Position numbers and translations under genes: made by a program
Shown: piece after piece, positions 1 to 8,788 of the stretch
Position numbering within the stretch: the first letter of the stretch is position 1
Layout: every line of letters begins with the position of its first letter
Assembly (NCBI RefSeq): GCF_038051995.1
Contig: NZ_CP150290.1
Location: 6,672,501-6,736,500, forward strand
Source of the DNA: Paenibacillus sp. FSL H8-0537
GTDB taxonomy: Bacteria; Bacillota; Bacilli; Paenibacillales; Paenibacillaceae
Direction: 5' to 3'
Length of the DNA stretch: 64,000 nt
The notes under the pieces: generated by a model
The model's database searches: none
What the model was told of the DNA's origin: nothing
The model's input: only the letters and a program-made list of their open reading frames with translations

Positions 1-13
1 GAGGATTTATTCA

Positions 14-53
14 GAAAAAAACAATAAAAAGACGGAGCCTCATCAGCTCCGCC
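14..53 (-). terminator. Rho-independent terminator of bmrD
   Basis: On the minus strand GGCGGAGC pairs with GCTCCGTC across a 7-nt loop and is followed by TTTTTATTGTTTTTTT. It lies about 50 bases beyond the bmrD stop and ends the bmrC-bmrD transcript. Confidence 0.85.
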
Positions 54-101
54 CTGTATCCTATACGATCATGCTCGTTTTCGAAAATAAAGCTTTCAGC
101 C

Positions 102-2123
102 CTAAGCCGTTACAGGCGCTCCCAGCTGCAATTGATACATCGCGAAGTATTTTCCGCTATGCTCCATCAGCTGATCATGGCTGCCCCGCTCAACGATCTC
201 GCCATGATCCAGCACCAAAATTTGATCGGCCTGGCGAATCGTCGACAGGCGATGGGCAATAACAAACGTCGTGCGCCCTTTTTTGAGCACATCAAGCGCC
301 TCCTGAATAATCGCCTCTGTCTCGGTATCGATGCTCGCAGTCGCTTCATCCAAAATCAGAATCGCCGGGTCATACGCGAGCGCCCGGGCAAAAGAAATCA
401 GCTGGCGCTGGCCCGCGGACAGCGTGCTGCCCTTCTCGATAACCGGCGCATCGATGCCGCCGGGAAACTGCATAAACATCTCGTACGCCCCAACATCGCG
501 CAGCGCCTGCTCTACCCGCTCCCGGCTAATTTCCGGGTTGCCTAGACTGACGTTCGACGCGATCGTTCCCGTGAATAGGAACGGGTCCTGCAGCACGATG
601 CCCATATGCTGGCGCAGCTGCTGCTTCGGAATATCCAGCACATCGCGCCCATCAATCAGGATGCTGCCTTGCTTTAAGTCATAGAACCGGAACAGCAGGT
701 TGAGAATGGAGCTTTTGCCGGAGCCGGTGTGTCCTACAAGCGCTACCGTCTCGCCCTGGCGAGCGACGAAGGAAATGTTCTTGAGTACATAATCTTCTTT
801 TTTATAAGCGAAGGTGACGTCCTTGAACTGCACTTCGCCCTTGTAACGCTCGATTTTACCGCTTTCAACGTCAATGCCTTCTTCATCCATCAGCTTGAAT
901 ACACGTTCCGCTGAAACGCGTGCCGTCTCCAGATTGGAGAGCTGGTTCACCACGCCGACAATCGGCTGGAACATCCGGTTCATGAGATCAATAAAAGCAT
1001 ACAGCGTACCGACGAGCAGAATCGTACCGAACCAATTGCCCCAGAACATCCAAATGACAACCAAAAACATAATGTTGCGGATGACCTGAACCATATTATG
1101 CGAGGTGATGGAATTTAAATGAAGCAGCTTGTTTTGATATTTAAAATAATGATTATTCAGCTCATCAAATTCCTCCATCGTCTCTTTCTGGCGGCGGAAA
1201 GCCTGAATAATCGGCATCCCTTGAATAGCCTCATTGATCATGCCGTTAATTTCGCTGAGCTTAGCTCGAATAACCTTATTGTAGTGCGCCGCAAAGCGGC
1301 GATATACCTTGATCCATACGAGCAGCAGCGGCACCAGCGGCAGTGCGAACAACGCCAGACGCCAGTCAAGAAAGAACAATGCTACATAGATCGCCGACAT
1401 ATAAATGATGGCTGAGAAAAAGTTCGCCAATACCGAAACATACAGCTCCCGCACCGCCTCGGTGTCATTCGTAATGCGTGATACGACTTGGCCTGCGGCC
1501 AGTGTATCGTAATAATTGACGGGCAGCCGCTGCGTATGCTCGAATACATCATTACGCATGCGGCGGACGATGCTGTTCGCTGACGTCTGCAGCAGCAGCC
1601 TTTGGCCATATGTCAAAAATCCGCCTATGAGCAGCAGCACGCAATAAAGCGCCGCAAGCTTAATAATGCCAGGTGTTTCCGGCTTGTAGAAGGCGAACAG
1701 CTCTTTTGCGGACAAGGCGGTTACAGGGAAAGTAACCATCTCTCCTGTCGCTTTGCTCGTAAGGGTCATCTGCTGCCCCTCTACCTTGCGTTTTCCATCC
1801 TCGAAGGGCAGCTTCCCTTCAAGCCAATAAAACGTTCTTCCCGACTGCAATATCCGCACACTCTCACCCTGCGGCTCTCCAGCCGACAGGTGATCCACGC
1901 GTTTGTACCATTTTCCATTATGCTCAACCGCGAAGCTGTCTTGCTTCGCCGTCTCATACCATGTCTTCTCAATGCCAAGTATGTTTTGGTCGATCATGCG
2001 CTTGGCAATGAACGGTCCCGCGAGCTCTGCGGTTACCGCTAACAGCAGCAGCACAAGAGCTCCAATAATCGGCTTCTTATATAGCATGGCGTATTGAAAC
2101 AATCGTTTACCTGTTAAGCCCAT
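102..2123 (-). CDS. bmrD: Heterodimeric ABC multidrug exporter subunit, BmrD-like
   Basis: A 673-residue half-transporter with an N-terminal ABC-transmembrane domain and a C-terminal ATPase. Walker A reads VGHTGSGKSS, the signature is LSAGQRQL and Walker B is ILILDEATASID, so this subunit carries the canonical catalytic glutamate. Between membrane segments 1 and 2 there is an extra segment of about 100 hydrophilic residues (roughly 45-150). The length and this insertion match B. subtilis BmrD (YheH). It follows bmrC by 45 bases on the same strand and is probably co-transcribed with it from the promoter near 4.26 kb. By family knowledge, BmrC and BmrD form one exporter of drugs and antibiotics in the cytoplasmic membrane; substrates here are inferred. 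The ATG start has only a weak upstream AGGGA. Confidence 0.88.
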   Translation of the reverse strand: MGLTGKRLFQYAMLYKKPIIGALVLLLLAVTAELAGPFIAKRMIDQNILGIEKTWYETAKQDSFAVEHNGKWYKRVDHLSAGEPQGESVRILQSGRTFYWLEGKLPFEDGKRKVEGQQMTLTSKATGEMVTFPVTALSAKELFAFYKPETPGIIKLAALYCVLLLIGGFLTYGQRLLLQTSANSIVRRMRNDVFEHTQRLPVNYYDTLAAGQVVSRITNDTEAVRELYVSVLANFFSAIIYMSAIYVALFFLDWRLALFALPLVPLLLVWIKVYRRFAAHYNKVIRAKLSEINGMINEAIQGMPIIQAFRRQKETMEEFDELNNHYFKYQNKLLHLNSITSHNMVQVIRNIMFLVVIWMFWGNWFGTILLVGTLYAFIDLMNRMFQPIVGVVNQLSNLETARVSAERVFKLMDEEGIDVESGKIERYKGEVQFKDVTFAYKKEDYVLKNISFVARQGETVALVGHTGSGKSSILNLLFRFYDLKQGSILIDGRDVLDIPKQQLRQHMGIVLQDPFLFTGTIASNVSLGNPEISRERVEQALRDVGAYEMFMQFPGGIDAPVIEKGSTLSAGQRQLISFARALAYDPAILILDEATASIDTETEAIIQEALDVLKKGRTTFVIAHRLSTIRQADQILVLDHGEIVERGSHDQLMEHSGKYFAMYQLQLGAPVTA

Positions 2124-2168
2124 TGTCCCTAGCGCCCCCCATTTCCTTTGCTTTTCTTACGTTGTATA

Positions 2169-3917
2169 TTAGGACTCAACAATCGACTCCAGCTGCTGGC
2201 GATCATATTGCTCCTTGTACCAGCCGCCCGCTTGCAGCAGCTCCTCATGAGTGCCTTCCTGCACAATGCGGCCCTCATCGAGCACAATAATCCAATTCGC
2301 ATGCTGAATCGCGGACAGGCGGTGCGTCGTAATAAGCGTCGTTTTGCCGGCACGCTCTGTGCGGATACCCTCGATAATTTCCGCCTCCGTCTTGCCGTCT
2401 ACGGCAGACAGCGCATCATCCAGCATTAAGATTTCCGGATCGGCGATGAGCGCACGCGCAATACTCACACGCTGCTTCTGCCCACCTGAAAGGGCAACCC
2501 CCTTCTCACCGACCATCGTTTCCAAGCCTTCAGGCAAAAACTGAATATCCTTGGCAAAGGAAGCCCGTTCAAGCGCACGCTGCAAATCCGCTTCGCTCGC
2601 CTCGCCCTTCTTCCCAAACCATATATTGTGGCGAATTGAACGGGAGAACAGCACGGGCTGCTGCGGTACATAGCCGATCCAGCCGAGCAAGCGCTGAATT
2701 TCGAGCTTCTCAATGGGCACATCCGAGACGGAAATATTTCCGTGTCCAATTGGATATTCGCGGAGCAGCTGCTTGAGCAATGTCGTTTTGCCGCTTCCTG
2801 TGCGGCCAACAATACCTAACGTCTGGCCTTTGCGAATCGAAAAGGAGACATTAACCAAATTATCGACCTTCGACGAAGGATAACGGAAGGTCACCTTACG
2901 GAATGAAATCGTCTCTGGCTCTTCCACTGCAACTACTTCTGAAGCATCCTTTACATCTGGCTTGTAGTTTAGTGATTCGTTAACCCGATCAAGCGAAGCA
3001 TTGCCCCGCTGCATAACGTTAATCAATTCTCCGATCGCCAGCATCGGCCAGATCAGCATCCCCAAGTAAATATTGAACGAAACCAGCTCGCCCAGTGTAA
3101 TTTCACTTTTGAACACCATGTAGCCGCCATAACATAAGCCGATCAAATAGCTGAGGCCGATAAGAATTTTCATCGTCGGCTCGAACAGCGCATCGATGCG
3201 GGCAACCGCAATATTTTTCTCATAAACTTCGTCCGTCTTGCGGCTGAACTGCTGCTGGCTCGCTTCCTCCTGCACGAAGGCACGAATAACGCGCACGCCA
3301 GACACCGCCTCCAGCACCTGGTCATTCAGCTCGCCGAAGGAATCCTGCGCCTCCATGAAGCGGCTGTGAATTTTGCCGCCAAAATAGCTCATCGCCAGCG
3401 CCATAAGCGGCAGTGGCAGCAGTGCAGCAAGCGTCAGCTTGAAGCTGATTGTCGCAATCATCACCGCGAGAATGGTGAACATAAAGAAGGTCGAGTCAAT
3501 GAGCGTCAATATGCCGAAGCCTGCTGTGTTAGAGACAGCCTTCAAGTCATTCGTTGCCCGAGCCATCAAATCGCCAGTACGATTGCGCTCAAAAAAGGTC
3601 GGCGACATTTTCATAAAATGCTTCATCAGTTGGGAACGCATTATGCGCTCCAAAAGGAAGGACCCGCCGAATAATTGATAAAACCAAATATAGGACATGA
3701 TATAACCTACAATTGTAATGGCAATCCAGCCGCCAATGATGAAATAAAACTCTTTGTCAGCAAGTGATCCCTGCGAAATGCCATCAATGGCATAGCCCGT
3801 CATCCAAGGCGGAATAATATCCAATACGCCAACCAAAATGAGCAGCACGCCCGCTATCGCGTAGCGCTTCCAATCCATTTTGAAAAACCATCCAAGCTTC
3901 TTAAGTACGATAAACAT
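2169..3917 (-). CDS. bmrC: Heterodimeric ABC multidrug exporter subunit, BmrC-like
   Basis: A half-transporter of about 582 residues from the chosen start, with six membrane segments then an ATPase domain. Walker A is VGRTGSGKTT and the signature ALSGGQKQR. Walker B runs into MLDDALSAVDG, with Asp where the catalytic Glu normally sits, which marks the degenerate site of a heterodimeric exporter. The reading frame stays open upstream to 4043, but that stretch overlaps the attenuator hairpins. The ATG at 3917, preceded by GGGGAGG about 15 bases away, gives a protein of the length of B. subtilis BmrC (YheI, 585 residues). It is the first structural gene of the operon, and expression is probably set by the leader ORF and terminator upstream. 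The start is less certain than the identity because the spacing is long. Confidence 0.88.
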   Translation of the reverse strand: MFIVLKKLGWFFKMDWKRYAIAGVLLILVGVLDIIPPWMTGYAIDGISQGSLADKEFYFIIGGWIAITIVGYIMSYIWFYQLFGGSFLLERIMRSQLMKHFMKMSPTFFERNRTGDLMARATNDLKAVSNTAGFGILTLIDSTFFMFTILAVMIATISFKLTLAALLPLPLMALAMSYFGGKIHSRFMEAQDSFGELNDQVLEAVSGVRVIRAFVQEEASQQQFSRKTDEVYEKNIAVARIDALFEPTMKILIGLSYLIGLCYGGYMVFKSEITLGELVSFNIYLGMLIWPMLAIGELINVMQRGNASLDRVNESLNYKPDVKDASEVVAVEEPETISFRKVTFRYPSSKVDNLVNVSFSIRKGQTLGIVGRTGSGKTTLLKQLLREYPIGHGNISVSDVPIEKLEIQRLLGWIGYVPQQPVLFSRSIRHNIWFGKKGEASEADLQRALERASFAKDIQFLPEGLETMVGEKGVALSGGQKQRVSIARALIADPEILMLDDALSAVDGKTEAEIIEGIRTERAGKTTLITTHRLSAIQHANWIIVLDEGRIVQEGTHEELLQAGGWYKEQYDRQQLESIVES

Positions 3918-3968
3918 AGCGCTGCTTTGATACCTCCCCATATCCATCCAAACGTTTATTTTTCCCAC

Positions 3969-4007
3969 AAAAAAAGGAAACGCATCGGTTACACGATACG
4001 CTTCCTT
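3969..4007 (-). terminator. Attenuator terminator in the bmrC leader
   Basis: On the minus strand GGAAGCGTATCG pairs with CGATGCGTTTCC (12 pairs, two of them G-U) across a 6-nt loop, followed directly by seven T. It sits between the leader ORF and bmrC, where read-through would be needed to express the exporter. Confidence 0.85.
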
Positions 4008-4045
4008 CACATGCATCATCGACCTATAGCGGGTCGAAGGCATTG

Positions 4046-4087
4046 AAAAAGGCGCACGGCTGCATCGAACGCAACCATACGCCTTTG
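4046..4087 (-). terminator. First hairpin of the bmrC leader, terminator-like
   Basis: On the minus strand AAAGGCG pairs with CGCCTTT, enclosing an inner stem GGTTGC/GCAGCC, and TTTTTC follows. It begins about 26 bases after the leader-peptide stop codon. It may be a second terminator or an element that folds alternatively with the stronger hairpin downstream. Confidence 0.65.
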
Positions 4088-4112
4088 ATTTATGGGAAAG
4101 CTCCCTTATTCA

Positions 4113-4205
4113 TCAAAGAGAATTAACGCACGGATGGATTACGCTCATTAAATTGTTATTTACAAAATCAAATTCTGTTGTGAGATGTGCAGTAAATTTA
4201 CGCAT
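4113..4205 (-). CDS. bmrCD leader peptide (BmrB-like regulatory ORF)
   Basis: A 30-codon ORF on the minus strand starting ATG CGT AAA TTT. The peptide begins MRKFTAHLTTEFDF and ends HPCVNSL. Its Shine-Dalgarno sequence AGGAGG (4215-4220) lies about 9 bases before the ATG, stronger than that of either transporter gene. A promoter sits just upstream and two terminator hairpins lie between this ORF and bmrC. In B. subtilis the bmrCD genes are controlled by a short leader, bmrB, through ribosome-mediated transcription attenuation. The same layout here makes a regulatory leader the best reading. Sequence identity with BmrB was not checked. Confidence 0.72.
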   Translation of the reverse strand: MRKFTAHLTTEFDFVNNNLMSVIHPCVNSL

Positions 4206-4244
4206 GAGACATAATCCTCCTTTCAAGTTGTTTAATCTTCTGCC

Positions 4245-4273
4245 ACTTTAACACCGCATGTAAATACTGTCAA
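4245..4273 (-). promoter_or_regulatory. Sigma-A-type promoter of the bmr leader operon
   Basis: On the minus strand TTGACA (4268-4273) is followed after exactly 17 bases by TAAAGT (4245-4250). Transcription would start near 4238, about 20 bases before the leader ORF's ribosome binding site. Confidence 0.68.
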
Positions 4274-4467
4274 TACCTTATTTCGAAAACAGTTGTGCCC
4301 ATTTTACAGGTTGACAAGGTTCCTTTTACCTTAATAAGCATTTTTCTACAGCAATCCTCTAAGTTTCACATGAATAAGTGTCGAATTTGCAGGATAGCAG
4401 GAATGGTCTGTCGAAGCTATTCAGCTAGCCATCTAACGAAAGGCACCATTTTGGAAAAGAGGCAGAT

Positions 4468-5571
4468 ATGTTCAGTCTATCTTCATTACCCCGCCATGAT
4501 TCATCAAGCTGGTATCGCATTATGCTCAATGTGTATTGGGTATTATGTATACTAGCACTTACCTGTGAATACACGATATTTGCTCTCCAAAATACTTCAC
4601 CGGATGAAACCCTTTTCTCAAACCGACTATTTTCATATGACATCCTGGTACAAAACATCCTTTTGCTGGTCGTTATGGTGTCCCTTGAAGTCATTATCCG
4701 CTATGCAAGCCGCTTTATTGAGAAAGCACTCATTATCGGCGCTCATCTCATTACGATGAGCTTCTTATTTTTTTTAAACGCCCAGCTTTTAACAGCACCC
4801 GCCCTGCTGTTGCTTCCGATGCTGATAACGGTGTTATTTTTGCGGCCTTATTATTTATTTGTTTCTTTGCTCGTCTCGATGATTTACCTGTTTTATCTTT
4901 ATTTTTCTTATTATTATGATGAAGGATTTACTGATCTCGACGCCTTCTTCTTCGCGGGTATTCTAATTGCCACAGCACTAGTAGGATTCGCAATTATTCA
5001 ACGGACGAGAGGCTTGCTTGTCACGCTCAACCGTACGCTTAAATCCGAGCAAGAGCTGCTGATCAAAAATATCGTGATGGATCGAATGTCGAAAATCGAC
5101 CCTCTTACCGATCTGTATAACCATAAAACATTTCATGAATATGTGGAAAAGCTCATTGAATACCAAGACGCTAACCCGTTCAACTTCCAGCTCGCGATTA
5201 TAGATATCGACAACTTCAAGCATGTCAATGATACTTATGGGCATTGGGTTGGCGATATTACGCTTAGACAGATGGCCGCGACGCTGCTGAAGCACTTGAA
5301 AACCGATGATTTTGCCGCCCGTTATGGCGGGGAAGAATTTATACTCATTCTCCATGAAGAAAGCCTGGAGAAGGCGCTTGCGCTCGTTGAGGAAATTCGC
5401 GTGTCCATCTCCCAGACCAAAATCGCCGAAATGGACAATCAATCCGTCACTGTCAGCATTGGCCTGCACGAGCATCTCCCTGGCGAATCCAAAGAGGCGA
5501 GCTTCCAGGAAGCCGATCAAGCCCTCTACGATTCGAAAAATAGCGGCAAAAATAAAACGACTATCCGATAA
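4468..5571 (+). CDS. Membrane-bound diguanylate cyclase (GGDEF)
   Basis: 367 residues. About six hydrophobic segments fill the first 190 residues, with no recognisable sensor domain beyond them. A GGDEF domain follows: DPLTDLYNHKTF marks its start, IDIDNFKHVND its metal-binding region, and the active-site motif is RYGGEEF, so it should be able to make c-di-GMP from two GTP. At the position of the inhibitory RxxD site the sequence is KTDD, so feedback inhibition may be weak. The ATG at 4468 has a modest AGAGG ahead of it; an in-frame ATG 18 codons later is possible. It is divergent from bmrC with no obvious functional partner. The 3' end runs into a terminator shared with the convergent MFS gene. 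Confidence 0.88.
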   Translation: MFSLSSLPRHDSSSWYRIMLNVYWVLCILALTCEYTIFALQNTSPDETLFSNRLFSYDILVQNILLLVVMVSLEVIIRYASRFIEKALIIGAHLITMSFLFFLNAQLLTAPALLLLPMLITVLFLRPYYLFVSLLVSMIYLFYLYFSYYYDEGFTDLDAFFFAGILIATALVGFAIIQRTRGLLVTLNRTLKSEQELLIKNIVMDRMSKIDPLTDLYNHKTFHEYVEKLIEYQDANPFNFQLAIIDIDNFKHVNDTYGHWVGDITLRQMAATLLKHLKTDDFAARYGGEEFILILHEESLEKALALVEEIRVSISQTKIAEMDNQSVTVSIGLHEHLPGESKEASFQEADQALYDSKNSGKNKTTIR

Positions 5572-5593
5572 CCTGCTCGGATAGTCGTTCTTG
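5556..5593. terminator. Bidirectional terminator between GGDEF and MFS genes
   Basis: AACGACTATCCGA (5556-5568) pairs perfectly with TCGGATAGTCGTT (5577-5589). Plus-strand T-rich TTCTT follows, and on the minus strand TTTTATTTTT follows. The left arm overlaps the last codons of the diguanylate cyclase. Confidence 0.8.
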
Positions 5594-5606
5594 TGCCGAC
5601 CGACGT

Positions 5607-6830
5607 CTAATGTACGCTCCCTCTACGCGCCATAAACACATAGAACAGCACAGCAATGATGCTTGATGCTGCAATAACGATGCCCATCGGCAGCGCCGTG
5701 TGGCTGCCGCCCAGACCTACCATCGGCGCAGCAATGGCGCCAATGACGAAGGATAGCAAGCCGATCAGCGCCGAGGCGCTTCCGGCTGCTTTACCTTGAC
5801 TTTGCATCGCCAGCGTAAAGCTCGCCGTCTGGATGACGCCGACGCTGGATACGACGAAGAATAGCGGAATAAGAACGGCAATCAGCCCAAGATCAGCTAA
5901 TATGACAAGCAGCAGCGCGACACCGCCAATGGATGCCATGCTGAGCCCAACGATGAGCAGCTTCGTCTCGCTCACCTTGCCAGCGAGCCTGCCAGCCGTT
6001 TGGCTGGCAATAATGATGCCAACACCATTAATAGCAAAGCATACACTGAACATCTGCGGCGAGACGCCAAAAATCTCCTGCAGTACAAACGGAGAGCCCG
6101 ATATGTAAGCAAACATCGCCGCGGTTACAAAGCCTTGGGAAAGCGCATAGCCCATAAATACGCGGTCCCGGATTAGTGTACCGAAGGTGCGCAGCGTGCT
6201 TTGCAGTCCACCCTTTAATCGATTTTGCTCCTGCAGCGTCTCCCTAAGCCCGAGCCACGACGCAAACAGCATTACAACCCCAATGGCGCCAAGCACAAGG
6301 AAAACGCCGCGCCATGATGTCCATTGCAGCACTTGTCCGCCCGCAATCGGTGCTGCAATTGGCGCTACCCCGTTCACCAGCATAAGCAAGGCGAAAAACT
6401 TCGTCATTTCGGGCCCGTCATACATATCCCGGACAATCGCTCTGGACAGCACAATGCCGGCTGCCCCGCCCAAGCCTTGCACGAGCCGCAGCAGTACGAA
6501 CGTCTCAATCGAAGGCGCGACGATACATAGCACCGAGGCTATAACGTATACGATGAGTCCAATCATAAGCGGTTTTTTTCTGCCATAAATATCGCTTAAA
6601 GGTCCAATGATGAGTTGACCCACTGCAATACCAAGCAAGCAGGCTGTCAGACTCAGCTGCGCCATAGAGGCGCTAGCACCAAAATAATTCGCCAGCTCCG
6701 GCAATGCCGGCAAATACATATCAATGGACAATGGAGCGAAGGCAGCTAAAGCGCCAAGCAGCAGCGCCATCCTTATGCGTGCAGAGGAAGTCGGCTGCTG
6801 CTTCGAAATCAACACCTGTTGTTTCATCAA
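5607..6830 (-). CDS. MFS drug exporter, Bcr/CflA type
   Basis: 407 residues with twelve predicted membrane segments. The N-terminal part reads LAAFAPLSIDMYLPALPEL, the Bcr/CflA subfamily pattern, and the loop between segments 2 and 3 has the MFS signature GPLSDIYGRKKPL. Members of this family export compounds such as bicyclomycin, chloramphenicol and sulfonamides by proton antiport across the cytoplasmic membrane; the substrate here is not known. GGAGAG lies 8 bases before the first of two adjacent ATG codons. It is a single gene between two terminators, with a plausible promoter at 6864-6892. Confidence 0.9.
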   Translation of the reverse strand: MMKQQVLISKQQPTSSARIRMALLLGALAAFAPLSIDMYLPALPELANYFGASASMAQLSLTACLLGIAVGQLIIGPLSDIYGRKKPLMIGLIVYVIASVLCIVAPSIETFVLLRLVQGLGGAAGIVLSRAIVRDMYDGPEMTKFFALLMLVNGVAPIAAPIAGGQVLQWTSWRGVFLVLGAIGVVMLFASWLGLRETLQEQNRLKGGLQSTLRTFGTLIRDRVFMGYALSQGFVTAAMFAYISGSPFVLQEIFGVSPQMFSVCFAINGVGIIIASQTAGRLAGKVSETKLLIVGLSMASIGGVALLLVILADLGLIAVLIPLFFVVSSVGVIQTASFTLAMQSQGKAAGSASALIGLLSFVIGAIAAPMVGLGGSHTALPMGIVIAASSIIAVLFYVFMARRGSVH

Positions 6831-6863
6831 ATTGTCTCTCCATTTCTATCTTCCATTTACGTG

Positions 6864-6892
6864 CTTATACTCTGTAACAATTATAATTACAA
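6864..6892 (-). promoter_or_regulatory. Candidate promoter of the MFS gene
   Basis: On the minus strand TTGTAA (6887-6892), a 17-base spacer and TATAAG (6864-6869), about 34 bases before the start codon. Confidence 0.5.
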
Positions 6893-6977
6893 CATGCGCT
6901 AGGTGTCAATGCTTGGGCATTAGGGTATTAGTAGAGCATTAGTGGGAATCAGTGGACTTTGCCTGGCCGATTTGCTC

Positions 6978-7007
6978 AAAGAAAGGGCGCCCAATTGGAC
7001 GCCCTTT
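6978..7007 (-). terminator. Terminator of the ydjO-like gene
   Basis: AAAGGGCG and CGCCCTTT form an 8-bp stem across a 10-nt loop; CTTTG follows on the minus strand. The T-run is short, so it may be a modest terminator. Confidence 0.6.
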
Positions 7008-7048
7008 GCTTGAATCCGCCATATATTCGGCTAATTCGATTATTTGGT

Positions 7049-7285
7049 TTATTCCGCTACTGGAATGCTGTTTTTCGCCCGATTTATATCATTGGAGTTG
7101 ACGAGTTGTGGCAGCATCTTCTCCGATTCTTCCATAGGAGAATTGCATTGCAGGCAAGTGGGCGACTGCTCGAACGAAAAGTTTGCACGCATCCAGCCAT
7201 TGCAAACATCACTCGTGCAAGCCCATATTTTCGTGCTGACCTCAGGGACTTCCTCTTGAAACTTTTTCCGACTATAGATCGTCAA
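7049..7285 (-). CDS. Cold-inducible YdjO-like zinc-ribbon protein
   Basis: 78 residues with the pattern WACTSDVCNGWMRANF followed by CLQCNSPM. The four cysteines (C-x4-C and C-x2-C) and the CNGWxRxNF core match the YdjO family of Bacillaceae, small cold-inducible proteins of unknown function probably binding one zinc. The annotated start is TTG at 7285. AAAGGAGG stands only 2 bases ahead of it, so the true initiation point is uncertain: the ideal spacing would place it on the in-frame ATC two codons later. A 112-residue ORF on the opposite strand is its shadow. Confidence 0.75.
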   Translation of the reverse strand: MTIYSRKKFQEEVPEVSTKIWACTSDVCNGWMRANFSFEQSPTCLQCNSPMEESEKMLPQLVNSNDINRAKNSIPVAE

Positions 7286-7723
7286 CGCCTCCTTTAATTG
7301 GACATGCTATTGCCATGATAAACCTGTTCCTGCTTCTAGCGTTTGATAAATTACGAAATTCCATACATAGGAATTGAACGCAAATGATTACCAGCCGCCT
7401 CGAGCCCAAGCATTGAATCGTTGTACATCTGATCGGTACGCCTGAATAAGATAAAACCAAGGCACCCTGTCCTTCATTCGCATAAAGGATGTATATGCAG
7501 CAGCGGGCGATTTTATTAAAATATAAGAAAGTATAAGTTTTCTCTTTATACTTAGCTTATATTTCACCGCGAAACGTTAACATTACCGCCAGAGGACGGC
7601 GACAGCCGTTTCACCTTGAATTCTAAGCATTTATAAGTTTTATCCTTATCCACTTAGAATTCTCCGACAAAGCTCTTCGCTCGTTCCAGAAGGACGACGA
7701 AGTCGTTTTTGCTTGGCCCCGCT
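7286..7723. other. Intergenic region with hairpins and repeat A copy
   Basis: No gene is supported in these 438 bases. The region contains repeat family A copy 1 (7518-7616). Next to it is another inverted repeat: GAATTCTAAG near 7619 and CTTAGAATTC near 7655, separated by an AT-rich loop. Upstream of 7500 nothing was recognised. Confidence 0.5.
7518..7616 (-). repeat. Dispersed repeat family A, copy 1
   Basis: In minus orientation it reads AAACGGCTGTCGCCGTCCTC, then TGGCGG, CGTTTCGCGG and GAAATATAAGC, ending in an AT-rich inverted repeat that closes with CTTATATTTT. The same order of blocks recurs at 23394, 33786, 33884, 43031 and 43796. Confidence 0.8.
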
Positions 7724-8056
7724 TTACAGCTTGTAGCCGTAGTTATGTGGAATATATTCAATCATCGCTTTCGCCTTGAACGCAAGCTTGCGTTCTACAG
7801 CTTGAAAGCTGACGGATTGTTCCTGTACGTAGAACCAAATTTTGACCGTTGGCTTATCCTCATGCTCTTGGAAAAGAAAGACGTTCAGCTCTTCCTTCCA
7901 CGCAAGCAGGTTGCCCAAATCAAGCTCCGGCGGCGTCGTGACCGTGAACGCCCATAAATCAGCAGCCTGCTCAATGTGATAATGAACGTCATACTTGCTG
8001 GAATCTACAAAGGTTCTTCCTCCAACCGCATGCTTGATTAGTAACGTTTCCTTCAT
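7724..8056 (-). CDS. Hypothetical protein of 110 residues
   Basis: Not recognised. The protein has no signal peptide or membrane segment and looks soluble, with acidic and aromatic patches (WFYVQEQSVSF, YIPHNYGYKL at the C-terminus). GGGGGAG stands 7-8 bases ahead of the ATG, which supports it as a real gene. It lies 33 bases downstream of the pirin gene on the same strand, so the two are probably one transcript, but that gives no firm function. Confidence 0.65.
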   Translation of the reverse strand: MKETLLIKHAVGGRTFVDSSKYDVHYHIEQAADLWAFTVTTPPELDLGNLLAWKEELNVFLFQEHEDKPTVKIWFYVQEQSVSFQAVERKLAFKAKAMIEYIPHNYGYKL

Positions 8057-8089
8057 CGCTTTCTCCCCCTCGCGCAGAAAATTCCGTCC

Positions 8090-8788
8090 TTAAGGCATAT
8101 CAATGAGCATGACGAATGTATCTTCCTTCGCCTTGATCAGAATTTCCGGTTCAAACTCCGCACGAAGGCTGTCCTTCGCCATCATATGAATGTTGTTGAC
8201 GTCGGCAGCGCCCTCGATCAGCATCAAAAACACACGTCGGCCTGCCTTTTGACTGTAATAAAGACGTTTTCCTGCCTCAACACGGCCCAAATGAATCGAC
8301 ATGTCCTGATGAATCATCGCTGTGCCGTTCGTCCCTTCCGGTGTGACAATAGGCAGAAAAGCATTGACCAGCTTCTCCTGATCGTACCGATGCACCTCAT
8401 AGGAAGGCGTCAGCCCGCGCTCGCGAGGCATAAACCATAGCTGCAGAAAATGTCCCTCTTCGGTTTCTGAATCATTGTATTCTGCATGGACAATGCCGGA
8501 GCCCGCTGTCATCCTCTGGATCTCCCCAGCAGAGGTAACCTCCATATTGCCCAAATTATCCTCATGCTTAAGGCGGCCTTTCAACACAATGGTCACAATC
8601 TCCATGTCGCTATGAGGATGCGCTCCGAAGCCACGGCCCGGCGCAATCTCATCTTCGTTGCATACACGCATGACGCCGAACTGAGCGTTATCCGGATCAT
8701 AATAATCACCGAATGAGAAGCTGCGTGAGCCCCTCAACCATCCAATATCAAAAAAGTTCCGCTCGTTCGCAGGATAACGCTTAATCAT
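8090..8788 (-). CDS. Pirin family protein (YhhW-like)
   Basis: 232 residues from the ATG at 8788, which has GGAGG 9 bases upstream; the frame extends 14 codons further but without a ribosome site. The N-terminal cupin holds the metal-binding pattern FGAHPHSDMEI and later GSGIVHAEYN, as in E. coli YhhW and other pirins. Those proteins are bicupins with a mononuclear metal, and some show quercetin 2,3-dioxygenase activity in vitro. The C-terminal half is the pirin C domain. The cellular role is unknown; oxidative or redox stress is often suggested. It is followed by a small hypothetical gene in the same direction. Confidence 0.9.
   Translation of the reverse strand: MIKRYPANERNFFDIGWLRGSRSFSFGDYYDPDNAQFGVMRVCNEDEIAPGRGFGAHPHSDMEIVTIVLKGRLKHEDNLGNMEVTSAGEIQRMTAGSGIVHAEYNDSETEEGHFLQLWFMPRERGLTPSYEVHRYDQEKLVNAFLPIVTPEGTNGTAMIHQDMSIHLGRVEAGKRLYYSQKAGRRVFLMLIEGAADVNNIHMMAKDSLRAEFEPEILIKAKEDTFVMLIDMP

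Noticed and set aside
6959..7297. 112-codon plus-strand ORF
   Set aside because: Antisense to the ydjO-like gene, which has the conserved cysteine pattern and a ribosome site.
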